Below are positions 19,168 through 27,902 of a stretch of 64,000 nucleotides of DNA, in pieces. Origin of the DNA: Rhodobacteraceae bacterium HLUCCO18 (GTDB lineage Bacteria; Pseudomonadota; Alphaproteobacteria; Rhodobacterales; Rhodobacteraceae); assembly GCA_001314805.1 (NCBI GenBank), contig LJSY01000018.1:1-64000 (forward strand), given 5' to 3'. The notes under the pieces were generated by a model. That model had not been told where the DNA came from. It made no database searches and was given only the letters and a program-made list of their open reading frames with translations. The translations under genes were made by a program, and so were the position numbers. The stretch's first letter is position 1. Every line of letters starts with the position of its first letter.

Positions 19168-19298
19168 GAGGCTCAGTCCTTGCAGGTGATCAAAGGTTTT
19201 CCGGCCACTTAGCACCGGGGCCCCGATGCGGCAATGCCGCATGGCAAACGGGGTTGATGGCCGGAAGGATTTCCACGTCCTTTATGTGTGCAAGGGCG

Positions 19299-19348
19299 GC
19301 CCCTTCATCCTGGAAGAAAACTCCGGGGGCTTGGGGGCTGGCCCCCAA
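19299..19348 (+). repeat. intergenic repeat, copy C, with GC hairpin
   Basis: The segment 19299-19329 (containing CATCCTGGAAGAAAACTCC) recurs in reverse complement at 40131-40162 with one inserted base. It is followed by a perfect stem TTGGGGGC/GCCCCCAA at 19331-19348. It sits between divergent ahcY and the HD nucleotidase-like gene. The G/C hairpin plus GGATGAAG-type tail resembles Rhodobacterales intergenic repeats I recall, not checked here. Confidence 0.7.
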
Positions 19349-19398
19349 TCCGGCAGATGCTACAAGGCGGCACGGTCCCAATACCGGAGCCATGCCCC

Positions 19399-19995
19399 GT
19401 GCCCAAAGCCCCGCCCCGCGCCTGGCAGCGGATGCTGTCGGGTCGACGCCTCGACCTGCTCGATCCCACGCCTGTGGATATCGAGATCGAGGATATCGCC
19501 CATGGGCTTGCCTTCGTCGCCCGCTGGAACGGCCAGACGCGCGGCGATTATCCCTATTCGGTTGCCGAGCACTCGCTTCTGGTCGAGGACATCCACACCC
19601 GACTGCACCCTCAGACGCCGGTGAAATGGCGGCTCGCGGCGCTTTTGCACGATGCGCCGGAATACGTGATCGGCGACATGATCTCGCCGGTGAAGGCGGC
19701 CGTGGGACCGGGCTATGGCGAGCTTGACGCGCGGCTTGCCGCGGCGATCCATCTGCGCTTCGGTCTGCCCGCCATCCTGCCCAAACCGGTGAAACAGGCG
19801 ATCAAGAAGGCCGACCGTGTCTCGGCCTGGCTGGAGGCCGTGCAGATCGCCGGTTTCGCCGAGGCCGAGGCGGACCGGTTCTTCGGTCGTCCCGACGCCG
19901 CGCTGATCGACGGCCTGACCCTGCGCCTGCGCCCCCCGGCCGAGGTGCGCGCGGCCTTCACCGCGCGCCACGCGGCGCTTCTGGCCGACCTGTGA
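19399..19995 (+). CDS. HD-domain phosphohydrolase, YfbR-like
   Basis: 198 residues with a canonical HD signature: SVAEHSLLVEDI supplies the first His, ALLHDAPEYVIGDM the His-Asp pair, and DRVSAW a downstream metal Asp. E. coli YfbR hydrolyses deoxynucleoside 5'-monophosphates; this protein has a similar layout, but the exact substrate is uncertain. The GTG at 19399 (VPKAPPRAWQRMLSG) is preferred because the family similarity begins just after it; the frame continues upstream into repeat DNA. It overlaps the following GNAT gene by 4 bp (GTGA), showing translational coupling. Confidence 0.82.
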   Translation: MPKAPPRAWQRMLSGRRLDLLDPTPVDIEIEDIAHGLAFVARWNGQTRGDYPYSVAEHSLLVEDIHTRLHPQTPVKWRLAALLHDAPEYVIGDMISPVKAAVGPGYGELDARLAAAIHLRFGLPAILPKPVKQAIKKADRVSAWLEAVQIAGFAEAEADRFFGRPDAALIDGLTLRLRPPAEVRAAFTARHAALLADL

Positions 19996-20486
19996 GCGGC
20001 GTCACGATCCGTCGCGCCGGCCCCGCCGATGCCCGCGACATCGCCGCCATGCTGTCCACGGTCCTCGCCTCCGCCGATACGTCGGCGATCCTAGGTCCCG
20101 TGGAAGCCGAGACGATCCGCGGGTGGATGGCCGCCGCCCCGGCGCGGTCGCGCTGGCTGGTCGCCGAAGGCGAGGCGGGGGAGATCCTCGGCCTGCAATG
20201 GATCGAACCGCATGCAGGGCTGCCCGACGAGGCCGCCAACATCGCGACATTCGTCCTGCCGGGCCGTCAGCAGCTTGGCATCGGCTCGGCCCTGTTCGCG
20301 GCGACCGAACGGGCCGCGCGCGACGTCGGCTATGTCTGGATCAACGCCACGATCCGCGCCGACAACGAGGGCGGGCTCGTCTACTATCAGTCGCGCGGGT
20401 TCCGGGTATGGACGCGCGAGACCGGGGTCGAGATCGCGCCGGGGCGGGTCGTCGACCGCATCTGCAAGCGGTTCGACCTCGACTAG
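19992..20486 (+). CDS. GNAT-family N-acetyltransferase
   Basis: 164 residues of GNAT fold: N-terminal TIRRAGPADARDIAAM, then the acetyl-CoA pyrophosphate-binding motif A region LPGRQQLGIGSALFAATERAA, and the motif B region with INATIRADNEGGLVYYQSRGF. The substrate is not predictable; phosphinothricin-type or small-molecule acetyltransferases have similar outlines. The GTG start overlaps the HD gene stop. The gene ends 4 bp before the convergent lipoprotein gene. Confidence 0.85.
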   Translation: MSGVTIRRAGPADARDIAAMLSTVLASADTSAILGPVEAETIRGWMAAAPARSRWLVAEGEAGEILGLQWIEPHAGLPDEAANIATFVLPGRQQLGIGSALFAATERAARDVGYVWINATIRADNEGGLVYYQSRGFRVWTRETGVEIAPGRVVDRICKRFDLD

Positions 20487-20490
20487 AACG

Positions 20491-20988
20491 CTACCGGAAG
20501 AAACAGGTGGCGCCCGACCACATCAGCAGGATCGCGTTTTCGGTTTCGTCCAGAAGCCCGCTGACGGGACCGATGTTGAACTCGTTGCCGAGCGTCGTGA
20601 CCTGAAAGCTGACCTGCGGCATCTCGGTCCGGGCCTGACCGGGGATGAAGCCGCCATCGACCGGTAGCGTCGGGTCAGACGACACCCAGCCCCGGAAATC
20701 CTCGTCGATGAAGTTGAGCGACAGGCCGCCGTCCCACCGCGCGATGGTCATCGGACCCGCGCCGCATTCCTCGACCGTCGTGATCTCGACGGGTCCTTCC
20801 CGCAACAGCCGCGAGACCGTGTCGATCACGCCCACCTGCGCGCGGCCGAAATCGATGCTGAGCCGCGAGATCGTGGGATCGATCCCGGTGCCGGTCAGCG
20901 TGAAGGGCGGCAGTTCCGGCTCCTCGGGCGTGGTCACGCAAGCCGACAGCACGAGAGCGGAGACGATGAGGGCGGCAACGTGGCGCAT
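20491..20988 (-). CDS. hypothetical lipoprotein downstream of regA
   Basis: 165 residues. An 11-16 residue hydrophobic signal ends in the lipobox VLSAC (Cys17), followed by a short Pro/Glu linker and a beta-strand-rich domain with LSIDFGRAQVGVIDTVSRLL, CGAGPMTIARWDGGLSLNF and a C-terminal CFF. Two later cysteines (about 95 and 163) could form a disulfide. I do not recognise the family. It starts 13 bp after the regA stop in the same direction, so it may be co-transcribed with senC-regA. A periplasmic or outer-membrane role is expected from the lipobox. Confidence 0.7.
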   Translation of the reverse strand: MRHVAALIVSALVLSACVTTPEEPELPPFTLTGTGIDPTISRLSIDFGRAQVGVIDTVSRLLREGPVEITTVEECGAGPMTIARWDGGLSLNFIDEDFRGWVSSDPTLPVDGGFIPGQARTEMPQVSFQVTTLGNEFNIGPVSGLLDETENAILLMWSGATCFFR

Positions 20989-21001
20989 CTGTATCGGATC
21001 G

Positions 21002-21559
21002 CTACCGGGGGCTGCGCTTGGCGAGGATGCGCTGAAGCGTCCGGCGGTGCATGTTCAGGCGCCGCGCGGTTTCGCTGACGTTGCGGTCGCACAGCTCGTA
21101 GACCCTCTGGATATGTTCCCAGCGCACGCGGTCGGCCGACATCGGGTTTTCCGGCGGCGGCGGCATCTCTTCTTCCTCGGCGAGAAGGGCGGCGGTGATG
21201 TCGTTGGCATCCGCCGGTTTCGACAGGTAATCCGTCGCGCCGATCTTGACCGCGGCGACGGCCGTGGCGATCGCGCCATAGCCCGTCAGCACCACGATGC
21301 GGCTGTCCGGCCGCTTTTCGCGCAGGGTTTCCACAACGTCGAGACCGTTGCCGTCCTCCAGCCGCAGATCGACGACGGCATAGGCGGGTGGCCGCGCGGT
21401 GGCGATGGCCTTTCCCGCGGCCACGGAACTTGCCGCCTCGACCGCGAAACCGCGTTTTTCCATGGCCCTTTCGAGCCGGCGCAGGAACGGCTCGTCATCG
21501 TCCACCAGCAAGAGCGACTTGTCCGGTCCGATGTCCCTCAGGGTGCGTTCTTGGCTCAC
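21002..21559 (-). CDS. regA: redox response regulator RegA/PrrA
   Basis: 185-residue two-domain regulator. The receiver domain has the acidic pocket LLLVDDDEPF, the phospho-acceptor Asp64 (AVVDLRLEDG), the TGYGAIATAV switch segment and the invariant Lys in YLSKPAD. After a Pro/Glu linker comes a Fis-type helix-turn-helix, SETARRLNMHRRTLQRIL, nearly invariant in RegA/PrrA/ActR proteins. With RegB it controls photosynthesis, respiration, nitrogen and carbon-fixation genes in relatives. The start is GTG (complement of 21557-21559). It lies downstream of senC and opposite regB, the classical reg/prr arrangement. Confidence 0.96.
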   Translation of the reverse strand: MSQERTLRDIGPDKSLLLVDDDEPFLRRLERAMEKRGFAVEAASSVAAGKAIATARPPAYAVVDLRLEDGNGLDVVETLREKRPDSRIVVLTGYGAIATAVAAVKIGATDYLSKPADANDITAALLAEEEEMPPPPENPMSADRVRWEHIQRVYELCDRNVSETARRLNMHRRTLQRILAKRSPR

Positions 21560-21684
21560 GCGGCAATTCCTCCGGTCGTTTGATCCACTTATAGGGCAGT
21601 GGAGAGGATGGTCAATTTGTCGCGTATAGGTTGAGCGCGCAGGATTTGTCCACGCAGGAACCGAATTCGCCGGGCGTGTGGCGG

Positions 21685-22329
21685 TCAGGACCCGTTGGCG
21701 GCGGCCTCGACGAAACAGGCGGTGGTCTCGGCCATTTCCGCCGGAGTGACCTCGCGGTTGAAGAACTCCACGAACCCGTGTTCCGGCAGGACGAGATAGG
21801 AAAACGCCGAATGATCCACGAGGTAATAGGGGTCATCCCCCTCGCGGTTGATGCGGTAATAGACCCGATAGGCGCGCGCCGCCGCGTCGGTCTGCTCCGG
21901 CGTGCCGGTGAGGCCCAGCATGCGCGGATGCACGTTCGCCGTGAAATCGTCCATCACCTCGGGCGTGTCGCGCTCGGGATCGACGGTGATCATCACGGGC
22001 TGCACCATGACGCCCTGGTCCTCCAGCATGGCCACGGCCTCGGCGTTGCGCACCGTGTCGAGAGGGCAGACATCGGGGCAGAAGGTGTAGCCGAAATAGA
22101 GGAGGCTCGGCATCGTGACGACATCCTGATCGGTCACCGTTTCGCCCGTCTCGGACACCAGCGTGAAGGGTCCGCCGATCTCCGCCGTGCCGCCGGCGAC
22201 GGACGTGGACCGGCATTGCGCGAACACGTCATCCGACGCGCCCCGCTGGCCCAGCCAGACCGCGACGCCAACCCCGGCGACGAGCACGCCGATCAAGGCG
22301 ACGGATGCGAGTGCGTAGATGCGTGTCAC
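21685..22329 (-). CDS. senC: SCO/SenC/PrrC-family copper-binding protein
   Basis: 214 residues. An N-terminal membrane anchor (about 5-25) holds a periplasmic thioredoxin-like domain with the copper ligands Cys84 and Cys88 (FCPDVCP) and His173 (VDHSAF), all intact. SCO proteins deliver copper to the CuA site of cytochrome oxidase; in Rhodobacter the homologue is also linked to oxidase signalling to RegB. The start is GTG (complement of 22327-22329). It is divergent from regB with 97 bp between starts and precedes regA with a 125 bp gap. Confidence 0.94.
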   Translation of the reverse strand: MTRIYALASVALIGVLVAGVGVAVWLGQRGASDDVFAQCRSTSVAGGTAEIGGPFTLVSETGETVTDQDVVTMPSLLYFGYTFCPDVCPLDTVRNAEAVAMLEDQGVMVQPVMITVDPERDTPEVMDDFTANVHPRMLGLTGTPEQTDAAARAYRVYYRINREGDDPYYLVDHSAFSYLVLPEHGFVEFFNREVTPAEMAETTACFVEAAANGS

Positions 22330-22426
22330 GGCACGGAACCCCGATTTGGAAAACGTTCAGACGTTGAATACCTAAGGCCTTGCACCTATCAATTCACGAT
22401 CCAGCAACTGCGACGGAACGCCCCTG

Positions 22427-23830
22427 ATGGCCGGAGTGACGAATCCAGCGCTCGACCTCGTCAGTCACGACACCCGCAGTGACTGGGTCCGACTGCGCAC
22501 GCTGCTGGTGCTGCGCTGGCTCGCCATTCTGGGGCAGACGGTCACGGTCGTCACCGCCAGCTTCTATCTCGGCCTTCGGGTCGAGCTGGGCCTGTGTTTC
22601 CTCGCCATCGGCGCGTCGGTCATCTCGAACCTGATCGCGATGTCGATCTTTCCGGAAAACCAGCGACTGAGCGACCGCGACGCGATGCTGACGCTTCTGT
22701 TCGACCTTGCGCAGCTGTCGTTCCTTCTGTTCCTGACCGGTGGGCTGAACAACCCGTTCGCGCTGCTGATCCTCGCGCCGGTCACCATCTCGGCCACGGC
22801 TCTGACGATGCGCTCGACCACGATCCTCGGCTCGCTGGCTATCGTTCTGATCTCGCTTCTGGCCTATTTTCACGTGCCCCTCACGCTGACCACGGGCGAG
22901 GTCCTGCAGCTTCCCGACCTGTTCATCCTCGGATTCTGGACCGCCATCGCCATCGGGATCATCTTCCTGTCGGCCTATGCCCGCCGCATCACCTCGGAAA
23001 GCCATTCGATGAGCCAGGCGCTTCTGGCCACGCAGATGGCGCTCGCGCGGGAGCAGAAGCTGACCGACCTTGGTGGCGTGGTGGCGGCCGCGGCGCATGA
23101 ACTGGGCACGCCTCTCGCCACGATCAAGCTCGTGTCGACGGAACTGGTCGAGGAGCTGGAGGGCCAGCCGCAGCTGGCCGAAGACGCGAAACTGATCAGC
23201 AGCCAGGCGGACAGGTGTCGGGATATCCTGCGGTCGATGGGGCGGGCGGGGAAGGACGACCTGCACATGCGCTCCGCCCCGCTGGGGGCCGTCGTGCGCG
23301 AGGCGGCGGAGCCCCACGCCGACCGGGGTGTCGAGATCGTCATGGATTTCGCCGCCGGTCCCGGCGCGCCGGAGGGTCAGCCGATCATATGGCGCAAGCC
23401 CGAGATCATCCACGGGCTGCGCAACCTCGTGCAGAACGCGGTCGATTTCGCGGAGGGCTGGGTCTGGATCGACGGCACATGGGGCGATGGCAAGATCCGG
23501 CTCGTGATCACCGACGACGGGCCCGGCTATCCCACCGACCTTCTGGGCAGGCTGGGCGACCCGTTCCTTCGGCGGCGCGCTCGCGTCACCGACAGCAGCC
23601 GGCCGGGCTATGAAGGGATGGGGCTTGGCCTGTTCATCGCCAAGACGTTGCTGGAACGCTCGGGCGCCGAGATCGCCTTCGTCAATGCGACCGATCCTTT
23701 CCTCGGCCGCGAGGACATGGGCGCGCGCGCCGGCGCCCAGGTGGAGGTGACATGGCCCCATGACGCCATCGGCCTTCTGGAGGACGAGGCTGCGGGCCCC
23801 TTGGGTGAGAACCAGCCCATCGCCATCTGA
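22427..23830 (+). CDS. regB: redox sensor histidine kinase RegB/PrrB
   Basis: 467 residues. Six hydrophobic segments fill about 25-185, with the ubiquinone-site heptapeptide GGLNNPF at 105-111. The H box AAAHELGTPLATI places the phosphorylated His at 224. Cys264 in QADRCRDIL corresponds, as I recall, to the redox-active Cys265 of R. capsulatus RegB. An HATPase domain follows with DDGPGYP and GMGLGLFIAKTLL. All known signal-sensing residues are thus present. It responds to quinone redox state and phosphorylates RegA. It is divergent from senC and followed by the DivL-like gene after 99 bp. Confidence 0.96.
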   Translation: MAGVTNPALDLVSHDTRSDWVRLRTLLVLRWLAILGQTVTVVTASFYLGLRVELGLCFLAIGASVISNLIAMSIFPENQRLSDRDAMLTLLFDLAQLSFLLFLTGGLNNPFALLILAPVTISATALTMRSTTILGSLAIVLISLLAYFHVPLTLTTGEVLQLPDLFILGFWTAIAIGIIFLSAYARRITSESHSMSQALLATQMALAREQKLTDLGGVVAAAAHELGTPLATIKLVSTELVEELEGQPQLAEDAKLISSQADRCRDILRSMGRAGKDDLHMRSAPLGAVVREAAEPHADRGVEIVMDFAAGPGAPEGQPIIWRKPEIIHGLRNLVQNAVDFAEGWVWIDGTWGDGKIRLVITDDGPGYPTDLLGRLGDPFLRRRARVTDSSRPGYEGMGLGLFIAKTLLERSGAEIAFVNATDPFLGREDMGARAGAQVEVTWPHDAIGLLEDEAAGPLGENQPIAI

Positions 23831-23863
23831 GCGCTCCGACGCGGCGGCGCAGCGCCTCTGGGT

Positions 23864-23879
23864 TTAACCATCCGTTAAC
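23864..23879 (+). promoter_or_regulatory. candidate CtrA-binding site (full consensus)
   Basis: TTAACCATCCGTTAAC matches the CtrA full box TTAA-N7-TTAAC exactly. It lies 50 bp before the ATG of the DivL-like PAS gene and 33 bp after regB. TTAA is rare in this GC-rich window, and this was the only exact full box I noticed. CtrA control of the downstream gene is inferred from sequence only. Confidence 0.65.
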
Positions 23880-23929
23880 GTTTCTTCCGGCATCGTCGGG
23901 AGGGGGCAAAGCGCGCGCCTAGTCAAAGG

Positions 23930-25633
23930 ATGGCCATGACCTTTCCGGAGGGCCTTCTCTATCTTCTGTTCGCCGCGATCAGCCTGCTGTCGGCGGCTGC
24001 GGCCGTGGTACTGACGGGTTTCATCCAGAACGCGATCCGGCGGCGGTCCCGCGCGGACATGCCCGAGACCCGGCAGGACACACAGGCGGCCGGTCGCGCC
24101 CCGCCTGTCGGCGCGCCGATCCGTTACGCCTTCGCCGACGGGCGGCTCCTGTCCGAGGTGCGTGAGGACGACCCGTTCCTTGCCCCGGATACCGACCGGG
24201 AATACGCGCCGACCGCGCTGAGCGAGGCGATGGCGACGCTGCATCCCGATCTGCCGGACCGGATCGCCGACCTGATGGCGCGGGGCGAGCCCTTCCGGGT
24301 GATCGGCTACCTCGGGTCCGACGCCCTGTCGGTCGCGGGACAGGTCGACCGGGACCACCTGGCCGTGACCGTCGCGCCGGCCATCGAGGGCGAGGGCCGG
24401 TCCCTCGACCTCGTCGACCGCCAGATGCAACGGCTGCGCCGCGCGCTCTGCCTGTCGGCGGACGCCCAGTGGACCGAGGCCGCGGACGGGCGCGTGACAT
24501 GGTGCAACGACGCCTATCTCATGCTTGCCGCCGAGATCGGCGGCGTGGCGCCGGATCACGTGCGCTGGCCGCCGTCACGCCTGTTCGGCGAACAGCTGGA
24601 CCCGCCTCCGATAGACGGAAACCAGCGGCGCTGTCACCTCAAGCGGCAAGACCTCGGAACAATCCACTGGTTCGAGGTCACCGCGCTGCGTCTCGAGGGG
24701 GGCGACATCCTGTTCAGCGCGCGGCCGATCGACCGGCTCGTGACGGCGGAAACCTCGCTGCGGGACTTCGTGCAGACGCTCTCCAAGACCTTTGCCACCC
24801 TGCCCGTGGGCCTGGTGGTGTTCGACCGCAAGCGCGAGCTTGTCCTGTTCAACCCGGCGCTTGTGTCGGTCTCGACCCTCGATCCCGGTTTCCTGTCGCG
24901 CCGCCCCACCCTGCGCGCGTTCCTCGACCAGCTCCGCGAGGTGCAGCGCATGCCCGAGCCGCGCGACTATCGATCCTGGCGGGAGGAAATCGCGCTCCTC
25001 GAACAGGGGGCGGAGGCGGACCGCTATCACGAGATCTGGACACTGCCGAGCGGTGAGACGCTCCGCGTGACGGGCCGGCCGCATCCCAACGGCGCGATTG
25101 CCTTCGTGTTCGAGGATATCAGCCAGGAAGTGTCGCTGACACGGCGGTTCCGCACCGATCTCGACCTCGATCTCTGCATTCTCGACGACCTGCCTGCGGG
25201 GCTGATCGTGTTCGACCGGGACGGGGATGTCCTGCGCACGAACGCCGCCTACCGTGCGATGCTGCGCGCCCGCTTCGACGGTACCGTCGACACCCTGGCC
25301 GCCCTCGACAGGACGCAGGCCACGCTGACCGAGATGACGCAGGTCTGGCAGGAGGTCTTCCTGCCCTCAGGCCTCTGGGGCGAGATCCGGCAGTTCGTGC
25401 GCCACGAGACCGACCGCGCGGCATGGTCCGACGCGGCGACCGAAAGATCGGGCGCGCGGATGCATTGCCGCGTCGCGCCGCTCAGGGGCGGCAACACCGT
25501 CGTCTGGTTCCTTCCCGCCGATACCGGCTGGGGGGAGCTTCTGTCGGACGGGGCCTGGCCGGGCGAATCCGACAGCGGCTTGGTGGGGAATGCCGCTACG
25601 GCGGGCGCCGAACGCGGCGAAGGCGTCGCCTGA
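23930..25633 (+). CDS. membrane-anchored PAS-domain protein, DivL-like, lacking a kinase domain
   Basis: 567 residues. A single membrane segment (about 8-32) is followed by three PAS-like regions: about 175-268, 285-400 (SKTFATLPVGLVVFDRKREL; RMPEPRDYRSWREEI) and 412-540. The second has the wording I associate with DivL, the pseudokinase controlling the CckA-ChpT-CtrA relay in alphaproteobacteria. Unlike Caulobacter DivL, no DHp or HATPase region follows; the protein stops soon after VVWFLPADTGWG. It heads the tsaE-amgK-murU-addBA block, and a perfect CtrA box precedes it. DivL identity is inference; a generic PAS sensor is the alternative. Confidence 0.72.
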   Translation: MAMTFPEGLLYLLFAAISLLSAAAAVVLTGFIQNAIRRRSRADMPETRQDTQAAGRAPPVGAPIRYAFADGRLLSEVREDDPFLAPDTDREYAPTALSEAMATLHPDLPDRIADLMARGEPFRVIGYLGSDALSVAGQVDRDHLAVTVAPAIEGEGRSLDLVDRQMQRLRRALCLSADAQWTEAADGRVTWCNDAYLMLAAEIGGVAPDHVRWPPSRLFGEQLDPPPIDGNQRRCHLKRQDLGTIHWFEVTALRLEGGDILFSARPIDRLVTAETSLRDFVQTLSKTFATLPVGLVVFDRKRELVLFNPALVSVSTLDPGFLSRRPTLRAFLDQLREVQRMPEPRDYRSWREEIALLEQGAEADRYHEIWTLPSGETLRVTGRPHPNGAIAFVFEDISQEVSLTRRFRTDLDLDLCILDDLPAGLIVFDRDGDVLRTNAAYRAMLRARFDGTVDTLAALDRTQATLTEMTQVWQEVFLPSGLWGEIRQFVRHETDRAAWSDAATERSGARMHCRVAPLRGGNTVVWFLPADTGWGELLSDGAWPGESDSGLVGNAATAGAERGEGVA

Positions 25634-25672
25634 GGAGTTGCGGCCACGGCCCCCTGGGATAGAGTCGGGGGC

Positions 25673-26233
25673 ATGGAGTTCGACGCGCACCTTCCGCCGG
25701 TCCCTGCCGCCACGTGGGACAGCCCGCCCGGCTGGGTGCGGCGGGCGGTTTTTCGTGCCGACACGCCGGGGACGACCGACGCGCTGGCGCGACGGCTTGC
25801 CGAAGCGACGGAACCCGGCGACACGCTTCTGCTGTCGGGCGAGCTTGGCGCGGGGAAAAGCCATTTCGCGCGCGCCTTCATCCGCCATGCGCTGGGCCCC
25901 GGATCGGCGGAAACCGACATCCCCTCGCCCTCCTTCACGCTGGTGCAGACCTACGAGACGGAGACGGGCGAGATCTGGCACGCGGACCTCTACCGCCTCG
26001 GCGGACCGGAGGAGAGCCTGGAACTGGGGCTGGACGAGGCGATGGTGACCGCGCGCTGCCTGATCGAATGGCCCGAACGCCTTGCGCCGGACTGGCCGGA
26101 GGCGGCGGTGATCCTGCGCTTCGAGGCCGAGCCGGACGACGACGATGCGCGCCTGATCGCGCTCTGGTCGAAAGCCGAGGGGCCGGCCGTGCGCCGCGTG
26201 CTCGCCGCATGGCCGGCGGGAGTGGACCAATGA
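25673..26233 (+). CDS. tsaE: tRNA t6A biosynthesis ATPase TsaE
   Basis: 186-residue P-loop ATPase of the TsaE/YjeE family that, with TsaB and TsaD, installs threonylcarbamoyl on A37 of ANN-decoding tRNAs. Walker A is [10 protein letters not shown] (Lys62, Ser63). The family segments [11 protein letters not shown] and [21 protein letters not shown] follow. An N-terminal extension of about 25 residues precedes the core. The ATG at 25673 lies 39 bp after the DivL-like gene. The stop overlaps the amgK ATG by 4 bp (ATGA). No tsaB or tsaD is in the window. Confidence 0.92.
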   Translation: MEFDAHLPPVPAATWDSPPGWVRRAVFRADTPGTTDALARRLAEATEPGDTLLLSGELGAGKSHFARAFIRHALGPGSAETDIPSPSFTLVQTYETETGEIWHADLYRLGGPEESLELGLDEAMVTARCLIEWPERLAPDWPEAAVILRFEAEPDDDDARLIALWSKAEGPAVRRVLAAWPAGVDQ

Positions 26234-27204
26234 CGCGCGAAGCCGCCTTCCTCGACGGCGTGGGCTGGGCGGGGGCGCGTGTGGCGCCCATCCCCTCCGA
26301 CGCCTCCGACCGCAGCTATCTCCGCCTGCACCGGGCCGATGGCGCCACGGCGATCCTGATGCAGGCGCCTGTCGCGACCTCGGACGCCGCCGCCCGCCAG
26401 TTCGCGGCGTTCCGGCGCGTGGCGGACTGGCTGCGCGGGCTCGGCCTCGCCGCGCCGACGGAGCTGGCTGCGGAGCCCGCGGCGGGTCTTCTGCTGCTGG
26501 AGGATCTCGGGGAGGTGCCGCTGTCGGCGCTGCTCGACCGGGGCGCGCCCGACGCGCGGGAAGCCTACGGCGCCGTCCTGTCCGTCCTGCTGCGACTGGC
26601 GGAGGAACCCGGCCCGGACTGGATGACGGGGCCGGACGCGACAGGCATGGCCGCGATGGTCGACCTGACCTTTTCGCTCCTGCCCGGATCGGAGGCGCTG
26701 GCGCAGGAGACGCGCGACGTGCTGGAGGAGCATCTCGGCGCGATCCGGGACAAGCGTTCCGTGTCGCTGCGCGACGTGCATGGCGACAACCTCATCTGGC
26801 GGCCCGACCGCACGGGACCGCTGCGCATCGGCCTTCTGGATTTCCAGGATGCGCTGGTCCTGCCCGAAGGCTACGACCTCGCCTCGCTCGTGGACGATCC
26901 GCGCCGGACCGTGCCCGAGGCATGGCGCGACGACCTGATCCGCGCCCATGCCGCCGCGCGTGGCCTGAGCGAGGCGGACATGTCCCGCCGGGTCGATCTG
27001 CTCTCGCTGCAACGCAACCTGCGCATCCTCGGCATCTTCCGGCGGCTGGCCACGGAACTGGGGCGTCCGGCCTATGCCCGGTTCCTGCCGCGCACCCGCA
27101 CCCTCTTGCTGCGCAGCGCCGGCCACCCGGAGTTGCGCCGGCTGCGCCCGCTGGTGGCCGAACTGCTCGACCGGACGGCCCATTGGCAGGCGGAGGCGGC
27201 GTGA
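26230..27204 (+). CDS. amgK: N-acetylmuramate/N-acetylglucosamine anomeric kinase (AmgK-type phosphotransferase)
   Basis: 324 residues of the aminoglycoside-phosphotransferase (APH) kinase fold. The catalytic loop is VHGDNLIW and the metal-binding Asp follows in LLDFQDALV, with a [10 protein letters not shown] nucleotide loop at the N-terminus. In Pseudomonas AmgK phosphorylates MurNAc at the anomeric position in peptidoglycan recycling. The assignment rests on family wording and on the adjoining murU-like gene. It overlaps tsaE by ATGA and murU by GTGA, so all three are translationally coupled. Confidence 0.87.
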   Translation: MTREAAFLDGVGWAGARVAPIPSDASDRSYLRLHRADGATAILMQAPVATSDAAARQFAAFRRVADWLRGLGLAAPTELAAEPAAGLLLLEDLGEVPLSALLDRGAPDAREAYGAVLSVLLRLAEEPGPDWMTGPDATGMAAMVDLTFSLLPGSEALAQETRDVLEEHLGAIRDKRSVSLRDVHGDNLIWRPDRTGPLRIGLLDFQDALVLPEGYDLASLVDDPRRTVPEAWRDDLIRAHAAARGLSEADMSRRVDLLSLQRNLRILGIFRRLATELGRPAYARFLPRTRTLLLRSAGHPELRRLRPLVAELLDRTAHWQAEAA

Positions 27205-27902
27205 GCTTTCCCTGCCTGATCCTTGCCGCCGGTTTCGGGACCCGGATGGCGCCCCTGACGAACGACAGGCCCAAGGCGCTGATCGAGGTGGCGGGCCGGC
27301 CGCTCATCGCCCACGCGCTGGACGCGGCGCGGCAGGCCGGCGCCGGCCCCATCGCCGTCAACGGCCACTACCGGGCCGAGGCGCTGCACGCGTGGCTGAC
27401 GGTTCACGCGAACGACGTGCAGTTCCTTCATGAGACCCCCGACATCCTCGACAGCGGCGGGGCGGTGAAGAACGCGCTCGGGGTTCTGGGCGACGGGCCG
27501 TTCTTTACCCTGAACGCGGATGCGGTCTGGTGCGACCCCTCCCCGCTGGATGCGCTCGCCCGCGCGTGGGACGCGGCGCGAATGGACGCGCTTCTGGCGC
27601 TGGTCCGCCGGGACGCGGCCATCGGGCGGCAGGGTGGCGGGGATTTCTCTCGCGATGACACCGGACGTCTCGTTTGGGACAAGGGGCCCGGGGGGCTTGT
27701 CTACGTGGGCGCGCAGATCATCACGACCGACCGGATCGCGGCCCATCCCGAGCGCGCGTTTTCGCTGGTCGAGACATGGAACGCCATGATGGCGGAGAGG
27801 CGGCTGTTCGGCCATGTGCATGACCGGCGCTGGGCCGATGTGGGCCACCCCGAAGGCATCGCGGCGGCGGAGGCGATGGTGGGCCATGACGCAGCTCTTT
27901 GA
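27201..27902 (+). CDS. murU: N-acetylmuramate alpha-1-phosphate uridylyltransferase (MurU-type)
   Basis: 233-residue sugar-nucleotide pyrophosphorylase. The signature is LILAAGFGTRMAPLTNDRPKAL (first 20 residues LILAAGFGTRMAPLTNDRPK), followed by FFTLNADAVW with the metal Asp and a C-terminal WADVGHPEG. Next to AmgK it would convert MurNAc-1-phosphate to UDP-MurNAc, bypassing de novo synthesis and the fosfomycin target. Glucose-1-phosphate nucleotidyltransferases share the motif, so context carries much of the call. The GTG at 27201 overlaps the amgK stop, and the 3' end overlaps addB by 17 bp. Confidence 0.87.
   Translation: MSFPCLILAAGFGTRMAPLTNDRPKALIEVAGRPLIAHALDAARQAGAGPIAVNGHYRAEALHAWLTVHANDVQFLHETPDILDSGGAVKNALGVLGDGPFFTLNADAVWCDPSPLDALARAWDAARMDALLALVRRDAAIGRQGGGDFSRDDTGRLVWDKGPGGLVYVGAQIITTDRIAAHPERAFSLVETWNAMMAERRLFGHVHDRRWADVGHPEGIAAAEAMVGHDAAL

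Noticed and set aside
19168-19298. Possible SAH or SAM riboswitch before ahcY
   Set aside because: The leader has small hairpins (for example around ATGCGGCAATGCCGCAT) but none of the conserved riboswitch words could be lined up.
22336-22359. GGAAC...CGTT pair between senC and regB as an EcfG promoter
   Set aside because: The spacer is only 14 bp; functional sites need 16-17.
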